DNA of 64,000 nucleotides. Source: Priapulus caudatus (Eukaryota; Priapulida; Priapulimorpha; Priapulimorphida; Priapulidae). Numbering within the stretch: position 1 is the first letter of the stretch; each line of letters opens with the position of its first letter. The stretch lies in contig NW_014577092.1 in the NCBI RefSeq assembly GCF_000485595.1, forward strand, positions 646,190-710,189, in the 5' to 3' direction. Below are positions 1 to 11,576 of the stretch, piece by piece. Below the pieces are notes generated by a model. It was not told where the DNA came from. It did not search any database and worked only from the letters and a program-made list of their open reading frames with translations. A program made the position numbers and the translations under genes.

Positions 1-109
1 TGCACCGATATATCAAACAAGAGTAAATAGATAGCACCGTACAGAATCGCTAGTGTGTCCTATAGGCTTAAGCTACAAGGTCCTACTAAGCTTAAGCAGC
101 TCGCAGCTC

Positions 110-235
110 GCAAATACCGTATTTCTGGAGCCGCGAATCAGCGTGTGAACGCTCGGCCGCGTATTTGTCTCAGATACGGTATTTCGCAAATCCGGTATTT
201 CAGAAATACGAGGTCTCGTGTGAACGAGGCTTTTA
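110..235. repeat. Remnant of a small inverted-repeat (MITE-like) element
   Basis: This stretch repeats the words AAATCCGGTATTT, GTGTGAACG and AATACGAGG in both orientations. The same words build the better preserved element at 7,426-7,611, so this looks like a decayed member of that family. No coding capacity is seen. The rest of 1-814 is AT-rich intron with nothing recognisable in it. Confidence 0.45.
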
Positions 236-814
236 ATTATATACAGCTGCGGGGTGCAGGTGGCCTAGTCTAGTCTAGTCTAGAATAGTAGTCTTGTAAA
301 ACAACGAAGTAAAACGTTTTTAAAACATCTTATAATAAACTAGCATCGAACAAAATGATAACCTCATACTCAAACCTACTTTCATTAATAGATTAAAAGG
401 CAAAATGAAAAGAATTTCGGCTTAATTACGTACTATATTGCATGGCCTAACGACGCACTGATTTGTACGCATAAAGGTCGAATCAGACGGAGCCGCTGTG
501 TCAATATTACTCCACACAAAACCGCTGGACGCTTTTGTCCATGTAAACATCGGAGCGTAAGCTTCGAACAAGGAAGTGTTTGATCTGGATCTATCTGAGC
601 ATAAAAACTATGCATAAAATGCTTGCATAGAATACTACTTCGAGTCGATACATTGTGGATTTCAGGGATAAACAGCGTTCATAATGAATAAAATAACAAT
701 AACAAACGATTATGAATAAGTTATATTAACACGAAGTATTAAATTGTAACGATTATAGCAACGAAACATGAATAGATAAGTGACGTAAACATCTTCACTG
801 CGCTCCACACTCAC

Positions 815-961
815 CTCGTCGAAGTCGGCAATGATTTCGTTGAGTAACCTCAGGCACTCGACGCCCTCGTTGTTTCCTTCGAGCTCGATGTAGAACTCTG
901 AGAAGTTAGATATCGAGGCGAACATAACACAGGCGTGCTCGCACCACTCGTTGTACAGGTC
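815..961 (-). CDS. ADCY5/6: ADCY5/6 exon: start of catalytic domain C2a
   Basis: 49 codons, phase 0 at both ends. The acceptor reads TTTCGCAG before GACCTGTAC and the donor is GAG|GTGAGT. It encodes [20 protein letters not shown], then a segment with [20 protein letters not shown] and NEIIADFDE. This is the first beta strand and following helix of C2a. In C2 the metal-binding aspartates of C1 are replaced, seen here as MFASI instead of LFADI, so the metal site lies only on the C1 side, as in all transmembrane adenylyl cyclases. [20 protein letters not shown] matches ADCY5/6 almost exactly. The exon joins in frame to the one at 2,070-2,186. The next exon (KTIGSTYMA region) is not present down to position 1. 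Confidence 0.95.
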
Positions 962-1834
962 CTGCGAAACAATCACGGCGAAATACCACATAAATGTTAA
1001 ACACCACGCACCTAGCTGTGCTGTACTAGCGTATATATATCAAGCTAGAGTATAGGTCCATCGTAACACCTAGATGGGCAAAAGCAGGAATCTACATCGC
1101 TTGCATTGATTGATCATATAACACGTAAATTTAAAATATCACGAGGTACAGCTGTGTAATAGAAACAGATTTGGTAAAACACGGCTTTTGCAATAAAATC
1201 GCCAGCTTTTGTACTAAAATCAATTTCATTGCGAAACCACTCGAGTCGTATCGCAGATGTGGTGAGACGATTTTATTAAAAACTATACGGCGGTTTTATT
1301 TCAAAATTCGCTTTATCGTAAAGCTTGGGGTTTCACAAAAGCTGTTATTATTACAAATATGATTGATTCGTGATGTTATAAAATTACGTTATAAAATTTA
1401 TATAATTATATAAAAATTACGTGTTATACTACCGCTGCATACTATGTACTTATATATGGGTTTATGCTCCTAAACAAGTAGGTAGTACCATGAACCTATA
1501 AACTACTGTATACGCCATATTTTTCGCGAATTCAGACTTGATGCACAATTTCGCGAGTGGTTAATTTCGCGGTCGGGGACGCGTTCGCAAAATTCGCGAA
1601 AATTAAACCACCGCGAAATATACAGCGTATGCAGTACTCCTCATACTACACTGCAGATGAGTTCTTTCAAAAAAGGTTGAATTGTTATTATTACAATATG
1701 ATACTTGTATTTTTACTAGCCCCCCCCCCCTATAGAAAAGCAGGGGCTATATGGCATAGCATAGATTACAAAGAGTTGAAAGATAAAATCTGGTCTGTGA
1801 CAGGATGTTAGCTCGACAAGCAACAATGATGGTA
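962..1834. other. Intron without recognisable features
   Basis: AT-rich intron between the two C2 exons. No exon-like open stretch with splice signals was seen. A C-run at about 1,721-1,730 and short AT repeats are the only landmarks. Confidence 0.6.
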
Positions 1835-2030
1835 TGGATTGCGTGTGTGTGCGTGCGTGTGCGTGCGTGCGTGCGTGCGTGAGTGAGTGCGCGCGCGTGT
1901 GATAACCGTGTTTGCGTGCACGCGCGCGCGTTTGTCTGTTGTTGAGCGCGTGTATGTTCCCGCAAGTGTTCCTGCGTACGCATGTGCGTTTGCGTGTTCG
2001 TGTACGCGTGCGGGCGTACGTGTGTGTGCA
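1835..2030. repeat. GTGC/GT-rich simple repeat
   Basis: Alternating GTGTGTGC, GTGC and GCGC words form a tract with strict purine-pyrimidine alternation. It lies about 40 bp beyond the donor of the exon at 2,070-2,186. Long open frames across it on both strands are artefacts of low complexity. Confidence 0.85.
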
Positions 2031-2069
2031 TGAAAACAATGGGAGTAAAGCTCAGTATGGCTTTGTCAC

Positions 2070-2186
2070 CTCGTTGTGTCTCTCCATGGCTAGGAAGTGC
2101 TCTGCCACGTGAACGGGAAGAATATTGGTTAGCAGCTTCTTATTGTACACCTGCAAGCGCTGCATCTCCTCTTTCTCTTCGGTGGC
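2070..2186 (-). CDS. ADCY5/6: ADCY5/6 exon: helix and linker entering C2a
   Basis: 39 codons, phase 0 at both ends; acceptor GTTACAG before GCCACCGAA, donor GAG|GTGACA. It encodes [19 protein letters not shown] followed by [20 protein letters not shown]. The first half is the charged signalling helix that links TM12 to C2; NILP.HVA.HFL is the conserved entry to a class III cyclase domain. Vertebrate ADCY5/6 have ATEEKEEM at the same place, preceded by a LDFLWKLQ-like segment that is not found in this window. The exon joins in frame to 815-961 (HNE then DLYNEW). Confidence 0.95.
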
Positions 2187-2576
2187 CTGTAACGACCAAC
2201 GCACATGACATGTGTATTCGACGGAACACTGAGTATTTTTAATTAATCTCTGCTCGATGCTTATATTCAGGCCTGCTGCCTATGGACGCCTTACCTTTAC
2301 CTGAACCCCAGAAACACCGACGGGAGAGCGAAAATAGCCATCTCGCCGTCGTTCCTGCGCACGACTAGCTTACATGTCTGACGATCAATCCGTACAAGTG
2401 TACAAGTATCGCGCGAGCAGGACGTTTATCCGCGCCTCTCGCGACGGGTGATACCTGTTATTAAACGTGTACGTCGAACAGTCTGACCTTTACAACACTT
2501 ACCCGTGTTGCTTGTGTAAAAGCAAGCGCCTAAGGCAAGGCTAACATGTCTTAGAACAAAAATATATTGTGTTAAT
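2187..2576. other. Intron; no supported feature
   Basis: This is the stretch immediately 5' of the C2-entry exon, where the TM12 exon might be expected. I see no LDFLW-like coding in any minus-strand frame. A short phrase at 2,252-2,290 (GATGCTTAT..TCAGGC.TGCTGCCTATGGA) recurs at 56,884-56,915, indicating a dispersed repeat. Confidence 0.5.
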
Positions 2577-2985
2577 CACACACACATATATATATGCACA
2601 CACACAGACACACACAGACACACACACACACACACACGCACGCACGCACGCACGCACACATACACGCGCGCGCCCACACAGGCACACACACACACAAACA
2701 AACAAACAAACAAACACGCGCCCACGCACGCACGCGCGCACGCACGCACGCGCGCACGCACACACACATGTGCATGCGCACGCGCAAACGCACACGCACA
2801 CGCACACGCACACGCACACGCACACGCACACGCACACGCACACAAATACACGCGCGCGGGCCCACACACGCGCCCACATTCGCACACATACACGCGCCCA
2901 CACACGCACACATACACACACGCACACGCACACGCACACGCACACGCACACGCACAAGCACACGCACACGCACAAACACATACAT
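2577..2985. repeat. CA/CACG compound microsatellite
   Basis: About 410 bp of ACAC, ACGC, AACA and GCGC words, including a regular CACACG hexamer run at about 2,785-2,842. All frames on both strands are open for about 150 codons with His/Thr or Cys/Val composition, which is low complexity and not coding. Purine-pyrimidine alternation makes Z-DNA formation possible. Confidence 0.95.
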
Positions 2986-3085
2986 AACAGTTAATGCTGT
3001 AGTAATCGACGTAATTCCGCTGTGCATACATCCCGAGTAAAACTATGGAATACCTGAGACGACATGCGACTTTCCGAGTTCCCGA

Positions 3086-3330
3086 GTTTCTGAATTTCCG
3101 ATCAATATATATATATCCCCTACCGCGAGAGTAAATGTGTGTTGTTTTAAGCGGGAAAGAACAATTGAAATTTCGAACCCCCTACCATGAGAGTAAATAT
3201 GTGTGCCTTTTTAATCGGGATAGCATAATTCAAATTTAGAATCCCCTATACCGTGAGAGTAAATGTGTTCTATTTAAGCGGGAAAGCATAGGGCCTAATT
3301 TAAATTCAGAATCTCCTTCATAACGCATGC
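3086..3330. repeat. Tandem repeat, about 66-bp unit, three copies
   Basis: Three copies built on CCCCTACC.GAGAGTAAATGTG, each followed by a T-rich stretch, GCGGGAAAG (GCGGGATAG in the middle copy) and AATTCAAATTTAGAA. The copies differ by substitutions and small indels, so the array is old. Confidence 0.75.
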
Positions 3331-4077
3331 GCAGTGTGTCTGTTTTCGACTTAAAAACATTTCTCAATGCGTGTTCTCGCGTTTACATTTTTCCCTGTAT
3401 GATCCTTGCTGGACCACCATCTCTAGTACTATATACGATACGAAATTCAAAAACTCAAAAAGTCGTATGACGTTTCAGGGCTTCCATATAAAACGTCGCC
3501 CGAGAATCGAGAATCGATTCGATATTTTCCTCTTGGGCTAAACAACGCGATGTTGAATTTGCAAGTGACGGCGGCTGCGATTTCGTGCGTATCGGGTGAC
3601 AGAACCCCCGCACGGACCCACGCTCCGACGCGACGCGCGAGCACGCTTACACGACATTTTGACACGTTCTGGCGTGCGGCCGACAGACATCAAAAAGCAA
3701 TCAGAGTTTCATTCGCGAGTCTGCCCGTAACCAAACGCCTCTCGGATCAAATGAACGCCAGAAGCCCGGAAAGTGCCGATGTCTTTTCGCGCTGCGTCAC
3801 AGCGTCAACGCAGCGACGCCTGGCGAGCGTAAACAGGTGGGCGTTCGTCGCCGCGAAACGAGAGCTCGGTAGGAAATGTCGCAATTCACTAGAGCGCCAG
3901 GGTGACATCGCTGATGCTTAACGCGGGGCGACTTGCAGAGAAATGTAACCACGTCTGCATGGCGAATGTGGTCGGTGGCGCCATCCGGTGAGGTGCGGGT
4001 GAAAGGTTCGACATGTAAAGAGGTATGTGTAATTCATGGCTATCCTATAATCTGTCATTCAGAATATACATCATTGC
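3331..4077. other. GC-richer, CpG-rich intron stretch with an unassigned open frame
   Basis: Between about 3,540 and 3,920 the base composition rises in GC and CpG against AT-rich surroundings, and a 123-codon frame is open on the plus strand from 3,550. It has no signal peptide, no membrane segment and no motif I recognise, and no splice or polyadenylation context was evident. I do not call it a gene. It may be remnant transposon or a chance open frame in CpG-rich sequence. Confidence 0.3.
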
Positions 4078-4187
4078 TATCTGTCCACGTTACCAATAGT
4101 CTGCCCACGTTATCAGCAGTCTGCCAACGTTACCAGTAGTCAGCCCACGCAACCAGTTGTCTGCTAACCTTACTATTAGTCTGCCCA

Positions 4188-4280
<93 letters not shown>

Positions 4281-4281
4281 G
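4078..4281. repeat. 20-bp minisatellite running into a (CAGA)n microsatellite
   Basis: From about 4,078 there are five or so degenerate copies of a 20-bp unit (CTGCCCACGTTACCAGTAGT). At about 4,185 they give way to an uninterrupted run of ACAG tetranucleotides up to 4,281. Confidence 0.85.
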
Positions 4282-5586
4282 GTAGAGAGACGTCGGTGGC
4301 GTGTTTCAAATGTCGTCAACAACTGCCAACATCGGCTCGCCATCAGTTTTTTTCTCTCATTCTTTCGCTCCCCTTTTTTTCTCATCTCGAAGACGTGTCA
4401 ATGCGCACATTTTGCAATTTGACGCGACTATTTTTATTCGCTCTGTGACAGCTCCTGCGCTGTCACGTCTAGTAACCGACAATAGAATGCGACAATAGAA
4501 GAGCTAGCTGCTACGCACGCACGCACGCGCGCACGCACGCACGCACACACGCACGCCCTGCCTGCTACACGCGCTACATTGCTGATCGTTCTTATTACGG
4601 ACACATTCCGGTAACAAGCCATACGGCGTTGCGGTTCGGCGTATGAGCTCCATCATCTCTCACCAAGCGATAATACGCTGCAGGGAGCCATTGAGCACAA
4701 ATATGGTTTGTTGGGACGCAAACCTCTGCGCGCAGAGTCGAGCAGTCCTCAGCAGGGACACACGCCAGAGTAAGAATGTAATCCTCGGCAGGGACACACG
4801 TCATTCGAGTCGACAGTCGACAGTCCTCCGAGAGCACGCTAATACTCTGCAGGTGCAATCGGGCAGTCCTCCCAAACTATCATAATACTCTGCAGGAACG
4901 CAAATCTCCGCACGCAGTCGGGTACTCCTACCCCGATATATTCAGTATATATCACTTCAGTTGTCGAACCTTCTTTACCAGCAGGACTCATCTGGCAAAG
5001 TTACAGAATTTCGGTTAAAGTCTCCTGAACATTACATAGACTTTTACGAGGTTCACACTGCGAGCACTTAAGAGCTTATGAGATTTTAACAATCCTTCCC
5101 ACGCATGTAATTTCTTAAAAACACAGTTAAGCTTGTAAAATGTATAAATTGGATTGCAAGCGAATTCAATACTCCTGAAAATAACCTTTAAAGGCTAGAG
5201 CGTTGCCACGTTGTCTGAAAAATTCCGAGTCGGAAATCGCGCCCATTGGCGCGTTTTAGACTAATGACAGCTCATTGAATTTTTACGGGTCACGGTTGCG
5301 ACACCTGTTGCAGAAAAACAGGATACGAAAATACGCAGTTAAAAAACGATTCGTCGGCAAGTTAAACTTACGAGGTAAAAGCGTTTTGAATACATACGTG
5401 TAATACGCGATACCAAGGAATTGTTTTGTGCCCGTGATATGGTAAGTAGCTATATTAAAACCCAGGCAATTTAAATTGCCGGGTTATAGGATTTATGGCA
5501 TTATCAGCATGAAAAGACCCACTTAAGGTCTACGGACAGGTACCTCTGTAAAGGTATACCTGTAAGGTTTATCAGGGTTACGGACA
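4282..5586. other. Intron; weak dispersed repetition only
   Basis: It contains an ACGC microsatellite (about 4,514-4,556) and a degenerate duplication in 4,680-4,920 built on GGCAGTCCTC and AATACTCTGCAGG. No exon-like sequence was recognised. Confidence 0.45.
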
Positions 5587-6204
5587 GGTACCTCTGTAAA
5601 GGGCATTGCAACATAACTGCTCACCAAATTCAATCAAACACACATCTATTTAATAAAAAAGATGTCTCTCTACGCTCACGATGAAAATAATAATGAAAAG
5701 AATCATAGCTGCAAATTTATACAAATTTTTTTTCTTATTATTTCTCAAAAACAGCAGAGTTGGGACTTAAACTTTTAGCCATAAGTTATGCATAGTATGA
5801 ACCAAAAAAAAGGGTCCCGGGATTTAAAATTTTTTATTTTATTTTAGAAGTTGTGATTCTTTATTTACGATATTATTGTATCTTACAAAAATATTTCAGA
5901 TTTTCGTGCATCTTTTAAAATTATTTCTTAAAATAACACATTTGAAAAAATTCCAGGGACCGTTTTTTAGTTCATACTATAAACAACTTACGGTTAAAAC
6001 TTTAGGTCCCAACTCTGCTGTTTTTGAGAAATATATATAATAATATAAATATATAAATTTACAATTTTTGCCGTGACGTAATTAGCGATGAGTTTTTTCC
6101 GATTATTTTCATCGTGAGCATAGAGACATCTCTTTTATTAAGTAGATAGGGGTTTGATTGAATTTGGTGAGCAGTTATGTTGCAATGCCCTTTACAGAGG
6201 TACC
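5587..6204. mobile_element. Foldback (MITE-like) element, long inverted arms
   Basis: The left end, GGTACCTCTGTAAAGGGCAT, recurs inverted at the right end, and the arms continue through CTCACCAAATTCAATCAAA, GATGTCTCTCTACGCTCACG and, further in, AACAGCAGAGTTGGGAC and AGGGTCCC.GG. The arms span roughly 200 bp or more around an AT-rich centre at about 5,840-5,940. There is no coding capacity. Partial extra copies of the end (GGACAGGTACCTCTGTAAAGG) sit just outside at 5,533. Dispersal by an unlinked transposase is the usual explanation for such elements. Confidence 0.75.
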
Positions 6205-6831
6205 GTCTGAAAGTTGTGCGCATGGTCTCTCTTAGGAGCAGAGATAACAAAAAAACATGAAAATACTGTGAAGTCAAAAAGAACAAGATTAAACGCGGCG
6301 CAAAGGGTTCTACCACTTTACTTAAATAATCTAAATACCGACGATTCCCTAATTATGCTAACGAACTTGCAGCAAAAGAGTTCGGTTGCCAAGCAGCCTC
6401 ATTAGAAGAACCAGCCATGTTACATCGACGCACTTTGCAGATACGTGCACTTTGAGATTTTTGTTCTGCCCACGTACACTCACAAGTATCCAAGCGAGAT
6501 GAGAATGGATATGCTCGGCACGCATTCACAATGGGCGTCATATTCCAGTTTCCCAGTATACATATCCGGGAATTCTGCCGGCAGTAGAGCAACCAATTTA
6601 TTACAGCAGACCATGCAAGAAACTACTGACGTTATCCCGCTATATGGATGTGAACTCTCGTTTATACGGGAAACGCAATGAAGTGGAAAGGATGCATGCA
6701 TCGTTGGAATTTCGTGTAAAATTACGAACATTCGGTACATTAAATTATAACTGGTCATCTTATTAGCTACATAATATACACTAGCTCTCTATCTCCTCAT
6801 TCTCTCACACCCCCCTTTTCTCTCTGACTCA

Positions 6832-6887
<56 letters not shown>

Positions 6888-7425
6888 TTATTTCTTCCTC
6901 TATCTGTCATACTCTTTTCTCTTTTCTTCTCTCTCCTAAAAACACACAACGCACACTCTCTCTTCCTTTCGCGTGCGCGCACTCTCGCAATTAAAAGTTC
7001 TTGTCGCAAGTATAGCTTACGCGGGCATTCACGCATTCGGGTATCATCCACGCGCCCATTGCTCCTAGTATAATAGTACCACAGTGATTTATCGCTCACG
7101 TTTCATGACTAGAGCAAAAACTAATGATCTGAATGACCGTCGCCACAAAACAGTAAAGGCTATACCCAACTATAGCCGTTATTGGAGATATACTTAGCCA
7201 ATTAGTGAAGTAACAGTAGCCTATAGGCATTCTAGCAAGAATCCATTGTGTAAGCTCCCGTGCGCTCTATATAACCGTACCTGTCCATTTATAACTACGC
7301 CTTTAACCCCCCCCCCCACCCTCTACCTTACTATCTATTTATCTATACCCTTCTTTGGGTGACGTTGTGATTGTCTCTGCCACTCCGCCCACTTACTAGA
7401 GTATTGGTCGCGTTCATACGTAGCA
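6205..7425. other. Intron with a (CT)n tract
   Basis: A CT-rich run occupies about 6,785-6,960, purest at 6,838-6,890. Frames across 6,445-6,760 are open for up to 92 codons on both strands but show no recognisable motif. A C-run lies at 7,308-7,317. Nothing else is supported. Confidence 0.45.
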
Positions 7426-7611
7426 AGAAATCCGGTATTTAGCGTTCACACGAGGCAAAATACGAGGCCCAAGAAATACGGTATCTAAACAGATCCGGTA
7501 TATCATGTAAATACGAGGCTTCCCAGACCCCGAATAATTTGCCGTGCTTCAGAAATACCGGATTTCTTGGACCGCGCATTTCCTCGTGTGAACGCTAAAT
7601 ACCGGATTTCT
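7426..7611. mobile_element. Small inverted-repeat (MITE-like) element
   Basis: It begins AGAAATCCGGTATTTAGCGT followed by TCACACGAGG, and ends with the exact inverse (CCTCGTGTGAACGCTAAAT then ACCGGATTTCT). Internal copies of GAAATAC and ATACGAGG recur. It is about 186 bp and non-coding, and related to 110-235. Target-site duplication was not resolved. Confidence 0.7.
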
Positions 7612-7629
7612 GAAGCCGCGTATTTTATA

Positions 7630-7692
7630 GACTGGTTCGCGCTCGACAGTTCCAGTGTCACGCGAGTGGAACTGTCGAGCGCGGACCAGTCT
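7630..7692. repeat. Short near-perfect hairpin
   Basis: Arms of about 24 bp (GACTGGTTCGCGCTCGACAG then TTCC, and the inverse with one mismatch) flank a loop of about 14 bases. It lies between the element ending at 7,611 and the CA repeat at 7,725. Confidence 0.8.
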
Positions 7693-7722
7693 ACGTATGT
7701 TATCGGCAGTTGGTGCGCATTG

Positions 7723-7783
<61 letters not shown>

Positions 7784-9002
7784 GCACACATGTATATATA
7801 TATATACCCCAATTTTCCGTCGGTGAAAATCTCCGTTGGTCTCTCGCCGTATCTTGCAATATCAACTGTCCCTTTTTTATTGTTAGTGCTGACTTTTATA
7901 CCCCCGCTACTACCACCCATGCGCTACACTAAATAATTACATCCAGAAATATCCATATTTCCGGAATTCGAAGCCAGACAATTCTTCTAGAACCATCGCA
8001 CCTATCGTTTTCGCAATAATATTAGGTAGTCATATTTGACCTGCCGCGCCTATCCTCTTGCCTATACCACATCTACTTTCATACACAACAGCAAGAAAGC
8101 GCCTGCTGTTAACCTAGCCATATCACGTCTCTGTTTAAAGTATACGTTTACTTCCATGCATCTACATGACGAACGCAGTACAATAAAATCAGAATTGTAT
8201 AATATAGTCTATATAATAATATATATAAATAAAATGAAATCAATGTTGTGCGAACCAACATAAAATAATTGTAACGTAGCATAAATAATATTCGTAACAC
8301 AAGTGAGGCTATCGACATGATGAATTAGCATGATATATAGTGGGGCGACCGGTCACTCAGTCATTTCAAATTTTTCCAAAAGTTTCATTTTTTGTACCAA
8401 TTTGAAGGTAAGGATCTATAGAACAATTTTGGTTCGAGTGTCAAGCACTCAGAGAAATTTTCTTTTTTTTACCAATTTTCTAAAATGACATGCACCATTG
8501 AAAATCGTGAATTACCTTGTTTTTTAATAAAAGCTCATACTTTTCACTAATTTGCTATAATATATAGCAGAACATGAAATAGGAGCAGTGATTGTTAAAT
8601 CAGTAAATAGGATTTGCGTTTATTGAAAGGCGTAAACATAATAAACGTAACCTGGCTGTATAGTATTGTAGAATGCTGCATGGTAAAGTAAATTACTGCA
8701 GACAGACTTGCGTTTTCCTATGGTATCGGTATCGGGTTCCTTGACAGTGTGCAAAGAAATGATATGAAAATATCGTAGGCTGCAGATTATTTTAATGGTT
8801 GCGCAGTAGATGAACGGGGTTTGCCTCTCTGTTTCTCCTAGCCCGAGCCCGACCGCCACTATCGCAACAAACCGAGACCCGGTTGACGGGAATCTGTTAG
8901 CTGATTGGTTAATTGTGTTTTTTCGTGTTTCTACAAACTCTGTCGTAGAAAATGAAAATCGATTTAGCCTAAAACCAGGCCGCCTAGGCGTCCAGTCTGT
9001 AT

Positions 9003-9262
9003 GCGATGTATAGTTAGTGTCGGTGCTTCGATCAGATTCGAGCCACCAGCTTAAACTGGAATCCGGATCCTTGAATCGGAATAAACCTAAACAGTCTCGT
9101 ATATTCCCGCTCGATTACTGACGTATCACAGCGCAGTTCACTGCTGTGCAATGTATAGCTAGTGTCGGCGCTCCGATCAGATTTGAGCAACCAACATAAA
9201 TCGGAATAAACCTAAACAGTCTCGAATATTTCCGCTCGATTACTGACAGCGCAGTTCACTGC
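9003..9262. repeat. Tandem duplication, two copies of about 110-145 bp
   Basis: Two copies share GATGTATAGTTAGTGTCGG, CGATCAGATT.GAGC, AATCGGAATAAACCTAAACA and CGCTCGATTACTGAC..CAGCGCAG. The second copy lacks an internal piece around GGAATCCGGATCC. The same pair recurs at 17,535-17,805 within the noisy duplicate. Confidence 0.8.
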
Positions 9263-9832
9263 TAGTCGGCAGACAATCAATTCCACCGACTCCGCTACTT
9301 ATACCACCTGACTATAATATATATATACTAAGTCTAATATATAAAAGACTACTATAACACTAGCCCGACCAGGCTGTGCGACGGATTGTCTATACAATAG
9401 GTATCCTAACCCTAGCGATACCGTTTCTTGGAGCTACTATAACACCATCTGATTGACTGGAAGTGATGTAGAGAGTAGTTTATAAATAGGTTGACTGACA
9501 GCCAGCCGAAAATTCTGTCGAGAGGTCTGAGCAATGGTAGTGAATAGGACCGATATTTATCAGCGTGAAATGACTGCCACCCCAACCCATGCACTAATGC
9601 CTCCTACACGTGCACACTGCATGCGACTAGTCTAAACACATTTCCATCAGGTTGAAGATCGATGACATCAGGAGTGCACGAAAAACAACGACTTGTTGTT
9701 ATTCACTCCCAGTGATATCTTTACTGCAGTTTGTACTAACCATTTCATGCATAATAAACGATCCTGTAACAATACAGTCCCCACTAAAAGGTGACGTAAG
9801 CAATTACCCTCCCACCCCCACCCCACCCACCG

Positions 9833-9880
<48 letters not shown>

Positions 9881-9912
9881 ACCGACGCAAGTGCGCACGC
9901 GCGAACGCCTAC

Positions 9913-10088
9913 CCGACGTGTGCGTAGAGCAGGATGTCCTTGTTGTCGAAGAGGTTTACGTAAGGGAACAGCATGAGGAAGGCGTAGATGGCGACCAAGC
10001 TGGATAGCAGCATCAGCTTGAGCCAGCTGGCAACGACCAGGTAGACTGCACAGGCCATCATCACCAGCATGACACAGAAGGTGAAATA
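9913..10088 (-). CDS. ADCY5/6: ADCY5/6 exon: TM10, TM11 and following loop
   Basis: 176 nt: starts phase 0 after TTGTTGCAG and ends with two bases of a codon at GG|GTAGGC. It encodes YFTFCVMLVMMACAVYLVV (TM10), then ASWLKLMLLSSLVAIYAFLM (TM11) and LFPYVNLFDNKDILLYAHV. Vertebrate ADCY5/6 have the parallel order FPEYF.., two membrane helices, and TLFDN.DLL. The start fits the preceding exon (20,029-20,187), which ends HFPE in phase 0. The 3' phase does not fit the next known exon (2,070-2,186, phase 0), so an exon carrying TM12 is missing between them. A frame-broken second copy lies at 18,448-18,630. Confidence 0.93.
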
Positions 10089-10229
10089 CTGCAACAACGC
10101 CAACGCAAGATGAGCTGCTATTCATGAAACAGGATATATAGACACTAATATATATGTTTGAATGATTAAATTGACTGTTCAGTTGAACAATCAATCGCTC
10201 AATTGAACGTTTGAATTTTGACACATCCC

Positions 10230-10708
10230 CAGCCCCCGATCAGCTGCTGCTGATTGCGGTTGGCGTGCGTGCGTGAGGGTATGTGCAGAGGTGGCTGCTG
10301 TACGCCGGTATGCCTGTGTAGCTGTGTACCGGGTCAAAGGTTATCTCGCCGAGTGTTGATGCCTAATCTCCCAGTGAGCCACATGCCTCGCCGAGTTAGC
10401 GTTAGGTAGCTGCGTTAGCCGCGCAGCCGCGTTAGGTAGCTGCCTTTTGTTTGAATAGAGGCGGGGAATAGGCTTGGATTGATGGCCAACGAATGGATAA
10501 TCGTGTCGTACGTTTTAGTCTGTATCTCCGGATTGCTTGTGTAAACGAGGAAACGATTTCGCACGATGCTAGGCGAATGTACTGTGTACGATTTGAGCTT
10601 AAGTTGGATGAGTTACGCCTAGTAAATCGTAGGTATTTTCAGGCTAGTAAATGACGAATTTCCCTTGTTTATTGATGTCACACTCCTTCCCTATTATCTA
10701 CTCCTGAT
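10230..10708. mobile_element. Partial copy of the 600-780 bp TIR element family
   Basis: The right half matches the element at 18,704-19,480 and ends in the family terminus CTATTATCTACTCCTGAT followed by an AT run. The left terminus is absent. It shares the words GTACTGTGTACGATTTGAGC and GTAGTAAATCGTAGG-like sequence with all family members. Non-coding. Confidence 0.75.
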
Positions 10709-10769
10709 ATATATATATATATGTTCAATTGATCGATCGATTGTTCAATTGATCGATTGATTGTTCAAT

Positions 10770-11576
10770 TGATCACGTGCGTGTACCCGCGTGTACGTGC
10801 GTGTATCTGTGTGTACGCGCGTGTACCCGCGTGTACGTGCGTTTATCTGTGTGTACGTGCGTGTACCTGCGTTTATCTACGTATTCCTGCGTGTACCTGC
10901 GTGTACGTGCGTGTACGTGCGTGTACGTGCGTGTACGTGCGTGGACCCGCGTGCACGTGCGTGCACGTGTGTGTACCCGCGTGTACGTGCGTGTACCCGC
11001 GTGTACGTGCGTGTATCTGCGTGTACGTGCGTGTACGTGCGTGTACGTGCGTGTACCCGCGTGTACATCCGTGTATCTGCGTGTACGTGCGTGTACGTGC
11101 GTGTACGCAGTGTACGTGCGTGTACCCGCGTGTACGTGCGTGTATCTGCGTGTACGTGGGCGTACTCGTGCATCTGTGCGCATGTGCAGTAGGTATACGT
11201 TTTTATTTGGCGATTGACGAGCCTCGGCAATTGCTCCATTCCATGATTCAATACGCCTATTCAGTATTCATGCTTTTAATTTGTCAATTGGCGATTTAAT
11301 TTGGCAATTCGGCAAATTGGCAATTTGGCAATTTGACAATTGAACAATCAATCGACGCGCGTGTACGTGCGTGTACCCGCGTGCACGTGCGTGACACGCA
11401 CGTACACGCAGGTACACGCACGTACACGCACGTACACGCGCGTGTACGTGCGTATACCCGCGTGTACGTGCGTGATCTGCGTGTACGTGCGTGTACGTAC
11501 GTGTATCCGCGTGTACCCGGCACGTACACGCGGGTATACGCACGTACACGCGGGTATACGCACGTACACGCGCGTG
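10770..11576. repeat. 10-bp GTGTACGTGC minisatellite with orientation switches
   Basis: The unit GTGTACGTGC and variants (GTGTACCCGC, GTGTATCTGC) fill 10,770-11,190 and 11,355-11,576. In the second block the orientation flips: 11,390-11,437 and 11,519-11,576 read GCACGTACAC. The two blocks are separated by a short stretch rich in AATTGGCAATT words, and (TTGTTCAATTGATCGA)-like words flank the array. All six frames stay open for over 100 codons (Cys-Val-Tyr or Arg-Thr-Tyr), which is a property of the repeat and not coding. It runs into an N gap. Confidence 0.9.

Larger units (their letters stand above)
7725..10170. repeat. Parent segment of a direct duplication (clean copy)
   Basis: It aligns along its whole length with 16,260-18,700 in the same orientation. 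It starts with a (CA)n run, contains a TM10-11 exon at 9,913-10,088, and includes a second (CA)n run at about 9,836-9,878. This copy keeps an intact exon, so it is the reliable one. Apart from the exon and a tandem duplication at 9,003-9,262 it is featureless intron. Confidence 0.85.

Noticed and set aside
2541-3040. Frames of about 150 codons on both strands (Cys/Val, His/Thr)
   Set aside because: All frames are open because the CA/CACG repeat lacks stops; low complexity only.
3550-3921. 123-codon plus-strand frame in CpG-rich sequence
   Set aside because: No recognisable domain, no splice or polyadenylation context; kept only as a note.
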